Shown piece by piece: positions 9,180 to 18,195 of a DNA stretch of 64,000 nt. Position 1 is the first letter of the stretch. Every line of letters begins with the position of its first letter. The position numbers were made by a program, and so were the translations under genes. The DNA lies in NCBI GenBank assembly GCA_036489315.1, contig DASXFZ010000055.1:1-64000 (forward strand). The letters are read 5' to 3'. The DNA is from Candidatus Cybelea sp. GTDB taxonomy: Bacteria; Vulcanimicrobiota; Vulcanimicrobiia; Vulcanimicrobiales; Vulcanimicrobiaceae. The notes under the pieces were generated by a model. That model ran no database searches. It worked only from the letters and a program-made list of their open reading frames with translations, and was not told the origin of the DNA.

Positions 9180-10141
9180 CGCTGGCCGTCCAGACGATCC
9201 TCGACGAACTCACGCAGCTTCACCGCGAGCGCGGCAACGAAGCCAGCGCAGCCACGATGACGATCGTCGTCTTCTTTGAAGACGCGACGATCGGCTCGTT
9301 AGCGCGCGACCGCATTCACGCGCTCGCGTCGAAGCATCCGTCGCGCGTCATCGTGCTCGACGCAGCCGCGGCGCAGACGGTGCAGCGCGTGGAGCACGGA
9401 GACTGGATCGAGCTGGGCGTCAAGTCGGCGGACGCAGAGGTGGTCCGCTCGGCGGTTGCCGCGTTGCGGCTGCAAGAGGCGCCGGTCATCTTGCTGTGGA
9501 TCGCTCCGGGCATCGGCGACGACGACCGCTTCTGCGAACTTTCACCCGAGGCGCAGACCATCGTCTACAACAGTTCGCTCGTGCACGAAGGCGGAGAGTC
9601 GTTGGGCGAGCTGGCCGCGTACTCGCAGCGGCACCCCGAACTCGCGCTCGCCGACATCGCCTACTTGCGGCTCGCGCCGTGGCAAGAGAGCGTCGCGATC
9701 TTTTTCGACGGCCGCGTCGAGGAGTTGGCGGAGGTGCGGCGCGTCGAGATCGCATGCGGCTCGGATCCAGAAGGTTTCTATCTGCTGGGCTGGCTGGCAA
9801 GCCGTTTGCGGTGGCGGCCGGAGAACCGCGGCGGTCTGATCGACGAGGCCGGAAATCGCATCGAGTTCGCGATCGTGCGTCAAGGCGAGCCGCGCCGAAT
9901 TCAGCGCGTCGCGCTTACCGCGCAACGTGCGACTTTTGTCGCGGAGGTCGACCCGCGGGGCGAGACGATCTCGCTGAGCGTCAGCGGGCACGGGGGACAA
10001 CCGCGTTACCGTGCCGTCAACAATCCGGGAATCGCGGCCCTCGTGGAGCGCGCGATTCTCTGGGGGCATAACGATCGTGTCTTCCAAGACGCGCTTGCAG
10101 CAGCGGGTGAAATCCTCGCGCGTCGAAGCCCGCAGGCATGA
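9176..10141 (+). CDS. opcA: Glucose-6-phosphate dehydrogenase assembly protein OpcA
   Basis: The 321-residue product matches OpcA in position, length and motifs: SAATMTIVVFFED near the N-terminus, the WIEL segment, and a central LADIAYLRLAPWQESVAIFFD block typical of the family. The frame stays open far upstream, inside zwf, but the start is placed at GTG 9176, which overlaps the zwf stop (GTGA). OpcA has no known catalytic activity; it promotes assembly or redox activation of G6P dehydrogenase. Its stop overlaps the pgl start (ATGA). Confidence 0.88.
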   Translation: MTLAVQTILDELTQLHRERGNEASAATMTIVVFFEDATIGSLARDRIHALASKHPSRVIVLDAAAAQTVQRVEHGDWIELGVKSADAEVVRSAVAALRLQEAPVILLWIAPGIGDDDRFCELSPEAQTIVYNSSLVHEGGESLGELAAYSQRHPELALADIAYLRLAPWQESVAIFFDGRVEELAEVRRVEIACGSDPEGFYLLGWLASRLRWRPENRGGLIDEAGNRIEFAIVRQGEPRRIQRVALTAQRATFVAEVDPRGETISLSVSGHGGQPRYRAVNNPGIAALVERAILWGHNDRVFQDALAAAGEILARRSPQA

Positions 10142-10872
10142 GCGAACGAGGCGATCTTCAAGTCTGCGCCGATAGCGCCGATCTCGCGCAGACGCTGGCA
10201 AATCTCATCGTTACAAGCGCAAACACGGCCGTCGCTAATCGTGGCGGGTTTCTTATCGCACTCTCCGGCGGCAGCACGCCCAAGGCTGCGTACGAGCTGC
10301 TCGCAGGCAACGCCCTGTGCAAGGCCGTACCCTGGGACAGGGTCTCCGTTTACTTCGGCGACGAACGCTGCGTGCCGCCGGACGACGAACGCTCGAACTA
10401 CCGGATGGCGGAACGCGCGTTCCTCGACGCGGTGCCGATTCCGCACGGCAACGTTCACCGCATCCGCGGTGAGATCGACCCGGGGCTGGCCGCCAACGAG
10501 TACGCCTCCACGCTGCGCGCCAATTTCGGGAGCGCCCCGCAGCTCGACCTCATACTGCTGGGACTCGGTGAGGACGGACACACCGCCTCGCTCTTTCCGG
10601 GATCGGACCCCGACCTCGACGACGGAGCGCTCGTGCGTGCGGTCTACGCCCAAGCACAGCAGATGTGGCGCGTCACGGTCACGCCGGCCGTCATCAACGC
10701 AGCGCAGCGGGTCGTTTTTGCGGTCGAGGGTATCGCCAAAGCGCCGGTGCTGGCGGCCGTTTACGAAGGGCCGCGCGACCCGATCAAATATCCCGCGCAG
10801 ATCGTCTCGCCCGCCTCGGGCGGGTTGACGTGGCTGGTCGACGAGGCCGCCGCGAGCCTGCTTCATATTTGA
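10138..10872 (+). CDS. pgl: 6-phosphogluconolactonase
   Basis: The 244-residue hydrolase has the sugar-phosphate motif ALSGGSTPKAAYELL (residues 41-55), FGDERCVPPDDERSNYRM, and GLGEDGHTASLFPG near the centre, all characteristic of Pgl/DevB. It opens the lactone made by Zwf to 6-phosphogluconate. The ATG overlaps the opcA stop by 4 bp and its own TGA overlaps the next TTG start, continuing the coupled run. Confidence 0.96.
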   Translation: MSERGDLQVCADSADLAQTLANLIVTSANTAVANRGGFLIALSGGSTPKAAYELLAGNALCKAVPWDRVSVYFGDERCVPPDDERSNYRMAERAFLDAVPIPHGNVHRIRGEIDPGLAANEYASTLRANFGSAPQLDLILLGLGEDGHTASLFPGSDPDLDDGALVRAVYAQAQQMWRVTVTPAVINAAQRVVFAVEGIAKAPVLAAVYEGPRDPIKYPAQIVSPASGGLTWLVDEAAASLLHI

Positions 10873-11681
10873 AGCGGGTGATCCTCACGGCCGACGATTT
10901 CGGAGCCGCGCCGGAGGTCAATGAAGCGGTGGAGCGCGCGCATCGCAACGGCGTCCTGCGGGCCGCGAGCCTGATGGTCGGCGCGCCGGCCAGCGTCGAC
11001 GCCATCGAGCGCGCCCGCACGATGCCGCGCCTTGCAGTGGGCCTTCACGTCGTCCTCGTCCACGGCCGCCCGGTCTTGCCGGCGAGCAAAATACCCGATC
11101 TCGTCGACGAGCGCGGCGACTTTCAAACCGACCTGGTCAAGGCCGGAGTTCGTTTTTTCTTTCGTCCCGGAATACGCGCGCAGCTTTCGGCAGAGATTCG
11201 CGCGCAGTTCGAACGGTTCGCGCAGACGGGCCTCGCGCTCGACCACGCCGACGCGCAATCGCACATGCACGTTCACCCGACGATATTCGGTCTGATCGTC
11301 CGCATCGGCCGTGAATACGGTCTGCGCGCGGTCCGCATTCCGCGCGAGCCGGGCGGCCGCACGCGCAGCATCGCCCCGTGGCTGGCGCTGATGCGGGCGA
11401 AGGCCGCGCGCGCCGGCCTTATCTGTAACGATTACGCCTTCGGCGTGACCGAGGCCGGCGGGCTGACCGAAGAGCGGGTCTTGCAGATCCTGCGCGAGCT
11501 GCCCGACGGCGTCACCGAGATCTTCTTCCACCCGGCGGTCGGGGCGTTTGCCGGCGCCGATGCGGGAACGGAAAGCTTCCACTGGTCGGGGGAGCTTGCG
11601 GCGCTCCAGAGCCCGGCCGTACGTTCGGCGATCGAGCGCGGCGCAATCGAGAGCGTCACCTACGGCGAGCTGGCGTGCTAG
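10869..11681 (+). CDS. hpnK: Hopanoid-associated ChbG/YdjC-type deacetylase HpnK
   Basis: The 270-residue YdjC/ChbG-fold protein begins with KRVILTADDFG, the metal-binding Asp pair at residues 9-10, and has DAQSHMHVHP with the expected histidines and a late EIFFHPAVG. The start is taken as TTG 10869 overlapping the pgl stop, because known HpnK proteins begin MKRLIVTADDFG; GTG 10878 would cut this motif. In the hopanoid pathway HpnK removes the N-acetyl group from the glucosamine side chain added by HpnI. Adjacency to hpnI supports HpnK over a chitooligosaccharide deacetylase. Confidence 0.85.
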   Translation: MKRVILTADDFGAAPEVNEAVERAHRNGVLRAASLMVGAPASVDAIERARTMPRLAVGLHVVLVHGRPVLPASKIPDLVDERGDFQTDLVKAGVRFFFRPGIRAQLSAEIRAQFERFAQTGLALDHADAQSHMHVHPTIFGLIVRIGREYGLRAVRIPREPGGRTRSIAPWLALMRAKAARAGLICNDYAFGVTEAGGLTEERVLQILRELPDGVTEIFFHPAVGAFAGADAGTESFHWSGELAALQSPAVRSAIERGAIESVTYGELAC

Positions 11682-12760
11682 GCTTCATCTTTTTGCCGGC
11701 AACCGGAATCGCGGCGATCTACCTCGCAACCGCGTGCCGCCGCCTGGTCGCGTTCGCGCGGCGCCCGTTAACGTTTTCCTGTGAATTTCTTCCGACTTTC
11801 ACGATTCTGAAGCCGATCGCCGGGCTCGAGCCGGACCTGCACGAGAACCTGGCCTCGTTCTGCGATCAGGACTATCCGGGATTTTACGAGGTCGTCTTCT
11901 GCCTGCACGCGGAGAATGACCCCGCGTTGGAGGTCGTGGAGCGCATCATGCGCGAATTCCCAAACTGCCACGCGCAAATCGCGCTCGGTGAGAACGCCGA
12001 TTTGATGAATCCCAAAATCGCAAATATTGCGAAGCCGGGCGTTGCCGCACGCAGCGACGTCATCGTCATCGCCGACAGCGATATACGCGTCGGGCACGAC
12101 TATTTACGCGCGCTGGCTTCATCGTTCGAAAGCGCGAAGGTGGGGGCGGTCACCTGCCTCTACTCGGGGAGCCCGAGCGATACGATCGTCTCGCGGCTGG
12201 GAGCGCTTGGAATCGACGACGGCTTCGCTCCGTCGGTGCTCGTGGCACTGGCGATCGGGGAGCTGCGCTTCTGCTTGGGCGCGACGATGGCGGTCCGCCG
12301 CAGCGTACTCGAAGCGTTCGGCGGCCTAGCGGCCCTCGGGCACACGTTTGCCGACGATCACGAGCTGGGCCAATTGGTGACGAAGCAAGGGCGTGCTGTC
12401 GAGCTTTCGCGATACGTCGTCGCCACGACGATCCCGGAGACCAGACTAGTCGAGCTCTTCTCGCACGAGCTGCGCTGGGCGCGCAACGGCTTCGAGATCG
12501 CGCCCGCCGGTTATCTCTTCTCGTTTCTCGCCTACGGGCTGCCGCTGGCGATCATCTACCTCGCGGTCACGCGTAACGCGGCGATCGGTCTGCCGCTGCT
12601 CGCTGCAATCGTCGTGCTGCGCGTCACGCTGCACTATCTCGCCCGTCACGCGCTGGGCGTCAAGAGCCGCGACGACGTTTTGCTGATCCCCCTGCGCGAT
12701 TTCTTGAGCCTGGGCGTCTGGGCGGCGAGCTTCTTCGGCCGCCGGCGGAGCTTCCGATGA
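11675..12760 (+). CDS. hpnI: Hopanoid glycosyltransferase HpnI (GT21/ceramide glucosyltransferase-like)
   Basis: The 361-residue membrane glycosyltransferase opens with an N-terminal hydrophobic segment (LGFIFLPATGIAAIYLA). The catalytic domain follows with ILKPIAGLEPDLHENL, VIVIADSDIRV (DxD-like) and an ELRWARN motif equal to the (Q/R)xxRW acceptor site. The last 110 residues hold two or three membrane helices. HpnI adds N-acetylglucosamine to bacteriohopanetetrol. The GTG start lies within the end of hpnK (7-bp overlap). The third enzyme of this branch, the radical-SAM protein HpnJ, is not in this window. Confidence 0.85.
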   Translation: MLGFIFLPATGIAAIYLATACRRLVAFARRPLTFSCEFLPTFTILKPIAGLEPDLHENLASFCDQDYPGFYEVVFCLHAENDPALEVVERIMREFPNCHAQIALGENADLMNPKIANIAKPGVAARSDVIVIADSDIRVGHDYLRALASSFESAKVGAVTCLYSGSPSDTIVSRLGALGIDDGFAPSVLVALAIGELRFCLGATMAVRRSVLEAFGGLAALGHTFADDHELGQLVTKQGRAVELSRYVVATTIPETRLVELFSHELRWARNGFEIAPAGYLFSFLAYGLPLAIIYLAVTRNAAIGLPLLAAIVVLRVTLHYLARHALGVKSRDDVLLIPLRDFLSLGVWAASFFGRRRSFR

Positions 12761-12999
12761 ACATGGTCGTTCCGATCGTCATCGTCGGCGGCGTCGCCGT
12801 CTGTTGGCAAGTCTTCGCCCAGACCAGAGAAGTGCCGTGGCCGTTCCGGTTTCTGCTGATCGTGCTCTACGGACTGCTCGTCGTCGCGTGGTCGATCGGC
12901 GCGTACATCCATACCGGCCCGATCGCCGTCGTGATCTTCATCCTCGGCTTCATCTTCGTGCTGGGCCTGGGGATGATCTCGAGCTCCCCCAAGCGATAG
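12757..12999 (+). CDS. Small two-helix membrane protein, unknown function
   Basis: The 80-residue product has an N-terminal hydrophobic stretch (VVPIVIVGGVAVCW), a second around residues 30-50 (FLLIVLYGLLVVAWSIGAYI), and a third from about 54 to 72. It overlaps the hpnI stop by ATGA and closes the operon, so it is probably co-translated with hpnI. I recognise no family. Its place suggests a membrane accessory to hopanoid glycosylation or simply a passenger; nothing in the sequence decides. Confidence 0.7.
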   Translation: MNMVVPIVIVGGVAVCWQVFAQTREVPWPFRFLLIVLYGLLVVAWSIGAYIHTGPIAVVIFILGFIFVLGLGMISSSPKR

Positions 13000-13003
13000 C
13001 GGG

Positions 13004-14815
13004 TCAGCCCTTCGAGGTTGGGCTCGGGCTCGGACTTGGCATCGGAACGGGCGAGGCACTGGCGAGCGCCTTCGTTCCGATCGTCTGAAGATCGACGTTG
13101 TTGGTCGCCAAAATCGTCCCTTGAACGCGCTGCAGTTCGATGACCGCCTTGTTGAGATCGGTCTGTGCTTGCAGCTCCCGGCCGCGAGCTTGCGCGAGTT
13201 CGGTCTGCCGCTGCAGGACGAGGAACGTCGTCGACTCCCCGGCATGGAACTTGCGAACCTCACTGGCATAAACCGACTCGGCGGATTCTCGCGACGTCCG
13301 CGCCGCATAAAGGCGCGAGAGCGCCGACTGGTAGGTTTGCAGCCCGTTGCGTGCCTCGACCGTAATGCGTTCTTCCACACCTTGAATGCCGATCGCTGCC
13401 TGGTGCTGCTCTTGTTCCGCAGACCGCTTCAAGCCCCGGGCAAAGTCGTTCTGAAGCGGAAAGTTAACCGTCAACGCAAGATTAAAGGCTGGGTAACGAA
13501 ACGCCCACATATTGGCCGTCGCCTTGCCCATCTTGCCTTGTGTCTCCGGCGGCGGCGTCGGGCACATGTCATTCGGGATGAAGCTGCACGACTCTGCCTC
13601 GAAGTTGGGAACGGGTGCCAGAACGCCTGCAAAGCCGTTGCTTTGCAGTTGGACGAACAAATTCGCCTGGGGCAGCATTTGATTCTTTGCGTACGCGCGA
13701 TCGAGATCGGCTTGCCGGCGGCGATCCTGCGCGGCGCGCATCTCCGGGCGGTTCTGTTCGCCGAGCGCAATAATCTGCGAAAGCTCTCCCGCCGATGGCA
13801 GCTGCTGAACCGGCGACGACGGAACCAGATTCGCGCTCCAGATCTGATCCTTTGGATTGGCTACGATCAGGCCTTTGAGTTGATTCTGCGTGTCGGAAAC
13901 GGTACGCAAGGAGGCGAAAACGGCGTCCTGAAAATTTGCGACCTGCGTTTGGACCTCGGTCGCTTCGATCGGGGCCGCAGCACCTCTTCGCGCAAGACGC
14001 ACGACGCTGCGCTCTTGCAAGATCGCTTCCTGCAGCGCCTCTTCCTGAATGGCGACGTTACGCCAAGCCGCCACCAGATCCCAGTAGGAGTCCTCGACTT
14101 GATTGATGAGGTTCGACGTGTCGACGAGCGTTTGCGCGGCAGACGCGTCGGCGTTGATCAGCGACAACTTCAACTCCCGCTTTGCCGCATTCATGCCGAG
14201 GTCCTTAAGCAGCGGCTGCGTCACGGATAAATTGAGAGAGGACTGATAGTATGGATTAAACGAGTTGATAATGGTGTTATTGTAGGTTCGCGTACGCGTG
14301 ATGCCGGCGCTCCACAACATTCCGTTGACCGTTTGCCCTTGGACGCCGCCCTGAAAGTTGTACTGGTGCTGGAGAATGTCTCCGGGACCGTTCGTGCCGC
14401 ACGTATAGGTCCTTCCGAAGAAAAAGCATCGATAGTAGCCGAAGCCGCCTGGCCCGGCGAAGAAGATGTTCTCCGGCGGCTCATCCGAAAAGTTCGACGA
14501 AGGCTGGAGATGGAGTTGAACGTCAAAAGCGCCTTTCGTCTGGGCGATGACGTACCGTGCAATCTTGTAGTTCGAGGCCGAAACGGCAAGGTTCGGGTTC
14601 TGCAAAATCGCCATCGTAATGGCGTCCTGCAGGGTTATACTAACGAACGGCTTCGCAGCGACGCCGACGATCTCGGCGCTCGGCTGCGTTGCCGGAGCAC
14701 GATACGTGGGCGCAACGGCCGGTACGGCCGTCTGTGCCGACGTACGGACTACTGGGAGTGTGGCCACGAAGACCGCCACGCCCGCCACCAATACGGGAAG
14801 CTTGGGAGCTCTCAC
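13004..14815 (-). CDS. TolC-family outer-membrane efflux protein (second paralogue)
   Basis: The 603-residue product has a signal peptide (about residues 1-28), an SITLQDAITMAILQNPNL segment that opens the TolC fold, and two repeats of long helices (SYWDLVAAWRNVAIQEEAL; VRKFHAGESTTFLVLQRQ). A Pro/Ser-rich tail (SPSPSPTSKG) ends the chain. It would form an outer-membrane channel trimer for the EmrAB-like pump encoded upstream. It closely resembles the preceding gene throughout, so the pair is a tandem duplication. It carries a 'CFFFGRTYTCG' insertion in its first extracellular region that the neighbour lacks. Confidence 0.9.
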   Translation of the reverse strand: MRAPKLPVLVAGVAVFVATLPVVRTSAQTAVPAVAPTYRAPATQPSAEIVGVAAKPFVSITLQDAITMAILQNPNLAVSASNYKIARYVIAQTKGAFDVQLHLQPSSNFSDEPPENIFFAGPGGFGYYRCFFFGRTYTCGTNGPGDILQHQYNFQGGVQGQTVNGMLWSAGITRTRTYNNTIINSFNPYYQSSLNLSVTQPLLKDLGMNAAKRELKLSLINADASAAQTLVDTSNLINQVEDSYWDLVAAWRNVAIQEEALQEAILQERSVVRLARRGAAAPIEATEVQTQVANFQDAVFASLRTVSDTQNQLKGLIVANPKDQIWSANLVPSSPVQQLPSAGELSQIIALGEQNRPEMRAAQDRRRQADLDRAYAKNQMLPQANLFVQLQSNGFAGVLAPVPNFEAESCSFIPNDMCPTPPPETQGKMGKATANMWAFRYPAFNLALTVNFPLQNDFARGLKRSAEQEQHQAAIGIQGVEERITVEARNGLQTYQSALSRLYAARTSRESAESVYASEVRKFHAGESTTFLVLQRQTELAQARGRELQAQTDLNKAVIELQRVQGTILATNNVDLQTIGTKALASASPVPMPSPSPSPTSKG

Positions 14816-14827
14816 GCGATGGCGATC

Positions 14828-16651
14828 CTAGTTCTGCGGCAGCGCTTGCGTGCCGAGCGTTTGAAGATTCACACCGTTGATCTTGAATGTGGTTCCTTCG
14901 ACACGCTGGAGCTCGGCAACCGATTCGTTAAGATCCGTCTGAGCACGGAGTTCGAGTCCCCGAGCTTGAGCCAACTGTACCTGCCGCTGCAGGACCAGGA
15001 ACGTCGTCGACTCACCATTGTGGAACTTGCGGACCTCACTTGCATATACGGCTTCCGCAGACTCGCGCGCGCTGCGCGCCGCGGAGAGACGGCTCAGAGA
15101 TGACTGATAGCGTTGCAGTGCGTTGCGCGCCTCGACGCCGATTCGCTCCTCGACGCCTTGCAGCAGCAGGGACGCCTGCCGCGTCTCCTCGGCAGCCGCG
15201 CCCTGCAGACCACGTGCGTACCGGTTTTGGATCGGATAATTCACGACCAACGCGATGTTGAAAGTCGGAAAGTAGCCCGCCCACATATTGTGATAGGCGA
15301 AAGCCATCTTACCTTGAGTGTTCGCCGGCGGCGTTGGACAGGCCGTTACGCCCGGCAGCTGGTCCGCGCAGATACCCAGCAGGAAGGCCGGCGTAGGTGC
15401 AAGGAGCCCGGCGAAACCGTTACTCAGGTAGAGCGCCTGCACGTCCGCCTGCGGAAGCATTTGGTTTTTCGCGAACGCTCGGTCGAGGTCGGCTTGGAGC
15501 CGTTTATCCTCCGCTTGGCGATACTCGGGACGATTGACGCGCGCCTCGGCCTCGATCGCGGCAAGGTCTCCCGGGGTCGGAAGCTCGGCGACCGCCGAAG
15601 ACGGCACGAGGTTTGCTTGCCAGATCGGATCGCCCGGATCGGCAACGATCAGGCTCTTTAACTGATTCTGAAGCAGCGAAACCGTCTGAAGTGCAGCGAA
15701 GACGTTGTCCTGAAAGGTCGCCACCTGCGTCTGCGACTCGACGACGGCGATCGACGCAACTGCCCCTCGCTTCGCGAGCCGCGTCGTACTCTCTCGCTGC
15801 AGCACCGCTTGGTGCAGCGCCTCCTCTTGGATTGCAACGTTTCGCCAAGCCGCGACCAAATTCCAATAGGCGTTTTGGACCTGCGAAATGGTGTTCGATG
15901 AGTCGACTAGCGCCTGAGCAGAGGTAGCGTCTTGGTTGATAAACGCGAGCTTGAGCAGCCGCTTGCCGGCGTTCATCCCTGCATTCTTGAGCAGCGGCTG
16001 CGTTACGCCGAGATTCAGAGTCGCCAGGTAATACGGGTTATATCCGTCAAAGATCGTGTTGTTGTAGGTACGCTGCTGCTGGATTCCGGCTTGATACTGC
16101 GTACCATTTTCGGTCTGACCTCCGAGGCCGTATTGAAACGTCGATTGATGTTGAATCACATCTCCGGGACCAGTCGTGAAAACGGGTCCGGGCGTGTATC
16201 TGCCGACGTCGCCGGGGCCGGCTTCGAAGAGGTTCTCCGGCGGCGTTACCGAGTAACTCGACGAGGGTTCCAAGTGGAGCTGAACGTCGTATTGACCCTT
16301 CGCCTGCGTTATCTGGTAACGTGCGACCTTAACGTTCGAGGCCGACACCGCGAGGTTGGGGTTCTTGAGCAACGACATCGCGATCGCATCCTGCAGCGAA
16401 ATATTGACGAATCGTGACTGGGTAACGCCCACGATCAGCGCGGCGCTGGGCGCGACCTGCGGCGCCGCGTATCCGGGCGCGACGCTCGGCACGACCGGCA
16501 TCGCCACGGTCGGCATCGCGGTGGGAATTGTCGCGCGGGCCGGCAGCGCGTCGTCGGGCTCGGCGGAAATCCGCTGCACCGGCACGACGGCCGCAACGAG
16601 CGCGGCCAGCGCGATTCCCGCGGAAAGCGTGCGAGTTCTAAGCATTGTCAT
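14828..16651 (-). CDS. TolC-family outer-membrane efflux protein (first paralogue)
   Basis: The 607-residue product has a signal peptide, the NISLQDAIAMSLLKNPNLAVSASN helix that starts the TolC fold, and the paired long helices (NAYWNLVAAWRNVAIQEEAL; VRKFHNGESTTFLVLQRQ). It overlaps the upstream pump gene by ATGA, tying it to the EmrA/EmrB pair as the outer-membrane exit duct. A near copy follows 12 bp downstream. No lipobox cysteine is present, unlike OprM-type channels. Confidence 0.92.
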   Translation of the reverse strand: MTMLRTRTLSAGIALAALVAAVVPVQRISAEPDDALPARATIPTAMPTVAMPVVPSVAPGYAAPQVAPSAALIVGVTQSRFVNISLQDAIAMSLLKNPNLAVSASNVKVARYQITQAKGQYDVQLHLEPSSSYSVTPPENLFEAGPGDVGRYTPGPVFTTGPGDVIQHQSTFQYGLGGQTENGTQYQAGIQQQRTYNNTIFDGYNPYYLATLNLGVTQPLLKNAGMNAGKRLLKLAFINQDATSAQALVDSSNTISQVQNAYWNLVAAWRNVAIQEEALHQAVLQRESTTRLAKRGAVASIAVVESQTQVATFQDNVFAALQTVSLLQNQLKSLIVADPGDPIWQANLVPSSAVAELPTPGDLAAIEAEARVNRPEYRQAEDKRLQADLDRAFAKNQMLPQADVQALYLSNGFAGLLAPTPAFLLGICADQLPGVTACPTPPANTQGKMAFAYHNMWAGYFPTFNIALVVNYPIQNRYARGLQGAAAEETRQASLLLQGVEERIGVEARNALQRYQSSLSRLSAARSARESAEAVYASEVRKFHNGESTTFLVLQRQVQLAQARGLELRAQTDLNESVAELQRVEGTTFKINGVNLQTLGTQALPQN

Positions 16652-18189
16652 TCCTCTATGGCCACGCCGATGCGCGGCCTTCTCAGCAAGAAAACCAAGG
16701 GCATGAGGCCGATCGTAATTACCGCGACCCAGCGTGACGTATCGGCGTACGACTGCACCGCCGATTGCGCCGAGACCAGGATTCGCAGACGATCCATCGA
16801 GGCGACGTTGTGAAGGCCGCCTTGCAGCTGCACGTACCGCGCGGTCGGTAGACGATCGAGGGTTTGCGTGCTCGCGAGCTCGGTTTGATGGATCGTAAAG
16901 CCGCGCACGAGCAGGGTGATCAGGATCGCGGCCGCGACGCTCCCTCCGATCTGGCGTGAGAGGTTGAAGAAAGCCGCCGTGGCCGGTACCTCTTTATCGG
17001 GAACGCTGCCGATGACCGAGACCGAGAGCGGCACGAAGATCTGCGAGAGGCCGATGCCGCTGATGATCAGCGGTAGGATGAGCGCGTGGAAGTCCGACTC
17101 GGGCGTGGTGATGCTCCCAAGCATCCAGTTGGAGAGCGCGAGCAGAATGAAGCCGATCGCCGCCGAGATCCGCGGATCGATGAGACCGCGCTGCGTGATG
17201 ATTGCAGTAAGCGGCGTAAAGAGCAGCACCGCTCCGGCGCGAATCATGACGGTCGCTCCGGAGAGCGTGGCGGTGAAACCGAGCGAGTTGATCAGATACT
17301 GCGGTAAAACGATGATGGAGCCGTAGAGACTGACGCCCAGCACCGCGCCGAGGATGCTGCCGGCTGCGACCTGGCGCATCCGCAGCACCCGCAGATCGAC
17401 GATCGGAATCGTCGAGCGTAGCGTCCACCACACGAACGAAACGAGCCCGGCGACCGAAAAGAACGTAAACCAGCGGATGCGCGCGTCGTCGAACCAGTCG
17501 TACTGCTGCCCGTTCTCGAGCACGAACTGCATCGAGCCCAAGCCGACGCACATAAGGATCAGCCCGATCCAGTCGAGACGGCGGTGCTCAGGTTGCGTCG
17601 GATTGCGCAGGAAGTTCCAGATCAGCGTCGCCGCGGTGATGCCGACCGGGATGTTGATAAAGAAAATCCAGTGCCAGTTCCAGTTGTCGGTGATCCAGCC
17701 GCCGATCACCGGGCCGAGCGCCGGCCCAACGATGACGCCCAGTGCGAAAACGCCTTGTGCCTTCCCCTGCTCTTTGATTCCGTAGGTATCGCGCAGAATC
17801 GCCTGAGAGGTCGAAATCAAACCGCCGCCGCCGAGACCTTGGATCAAGCGCCAGAAGACGAGCGAGCCAAAACTGTTCGAGAAGCCGCACATCAGTGACG
17901 CGATCGTAAAGATAACGATCGAAGCGAAGAAGTACTGTCGCCGCCCGAAGCGTGCGGCGAACCATGGATTGAGCGGAATTACGACGACGTTGGCGATCAG
18001 GTAGGCCGTTACGACCCAGGCACCGAGATCGACGCCGACGCCGAAGTTACCCTGGATGTTCGGCAGCGAGACGTTGACGATCGTGACGTCGATGATTTCG
18101 AGCAGCGTCGCCGTAATCACGGCAATGCTGATGATGACCCGCCGCCACCCGTGCTCGACGACAGGGCTTTCGTAGGTGCTCCGCATCAT
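16648..18189 (-). CDS. DHA2-family (EmrB/QacA) multidrug MFS transporter
   Basis: The 513-residue protein has about 14 predicted membrane helices. It shows the DHA2 features DVTIVNVSLPNI in helix 1 (conserved Asp), RFGRRQYF in loop 2-3 and the drug/H+ antiporter motif C as GVIVGPALGPVIGGW. It would drive proton-coupled export of hydrophobic compounds through the inner membrane with the EmrA-like adaptor upstream and a TolC channel downstream. The start is 6 bp after the adaptor's stop region and its stop overlaps the tolC start. Confidence 0.95.
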   Translation of the reverse strand: MMRSTYESPVVEHGWRRVIISIAVITATLLEIIDVTIVNVSLPNIQGNFGVGVDLGAWVVTAYLIANVVVIPLNPWFAARFGRRQYFFASIVIFTIASLMCGFSNSFGSLVFWRLIQGLGGGGLISTSQAILRDTYGIKEQGKAQGVFALGVIVGPALGPVIGGWITDNWNWHWIFFINIPVGITAATLIWNFLRNPTQPEHRRLDWIGLILMCVGLGSMQFVLENGQQYDWFDDARIRWFTFFSVAGLVSFVWWTLRSTIPIVDLRVLRMRQVAAGSILGAVLGVSLYGSIIVLPQYLINSLGFTATLSGATVMIRAGAVLLFTPLTAIITQRGLIDPRISAAIGFILLALSNWMLGSITTPESDFHALILPLIISGIGLSQIFVPLSVSVIGSVPDKEVPATAAFFNLSRQIGGSVAAAILITLLVRGFTIHQTELASTQTLDRLPTARYVQLQGGLHNVASMDRLRILVSAQSAVQSYADTSRWVAVITIGLMPLVFLLRRPRIGVAIEE

Positions 18190-18195
18190 GGCTTT

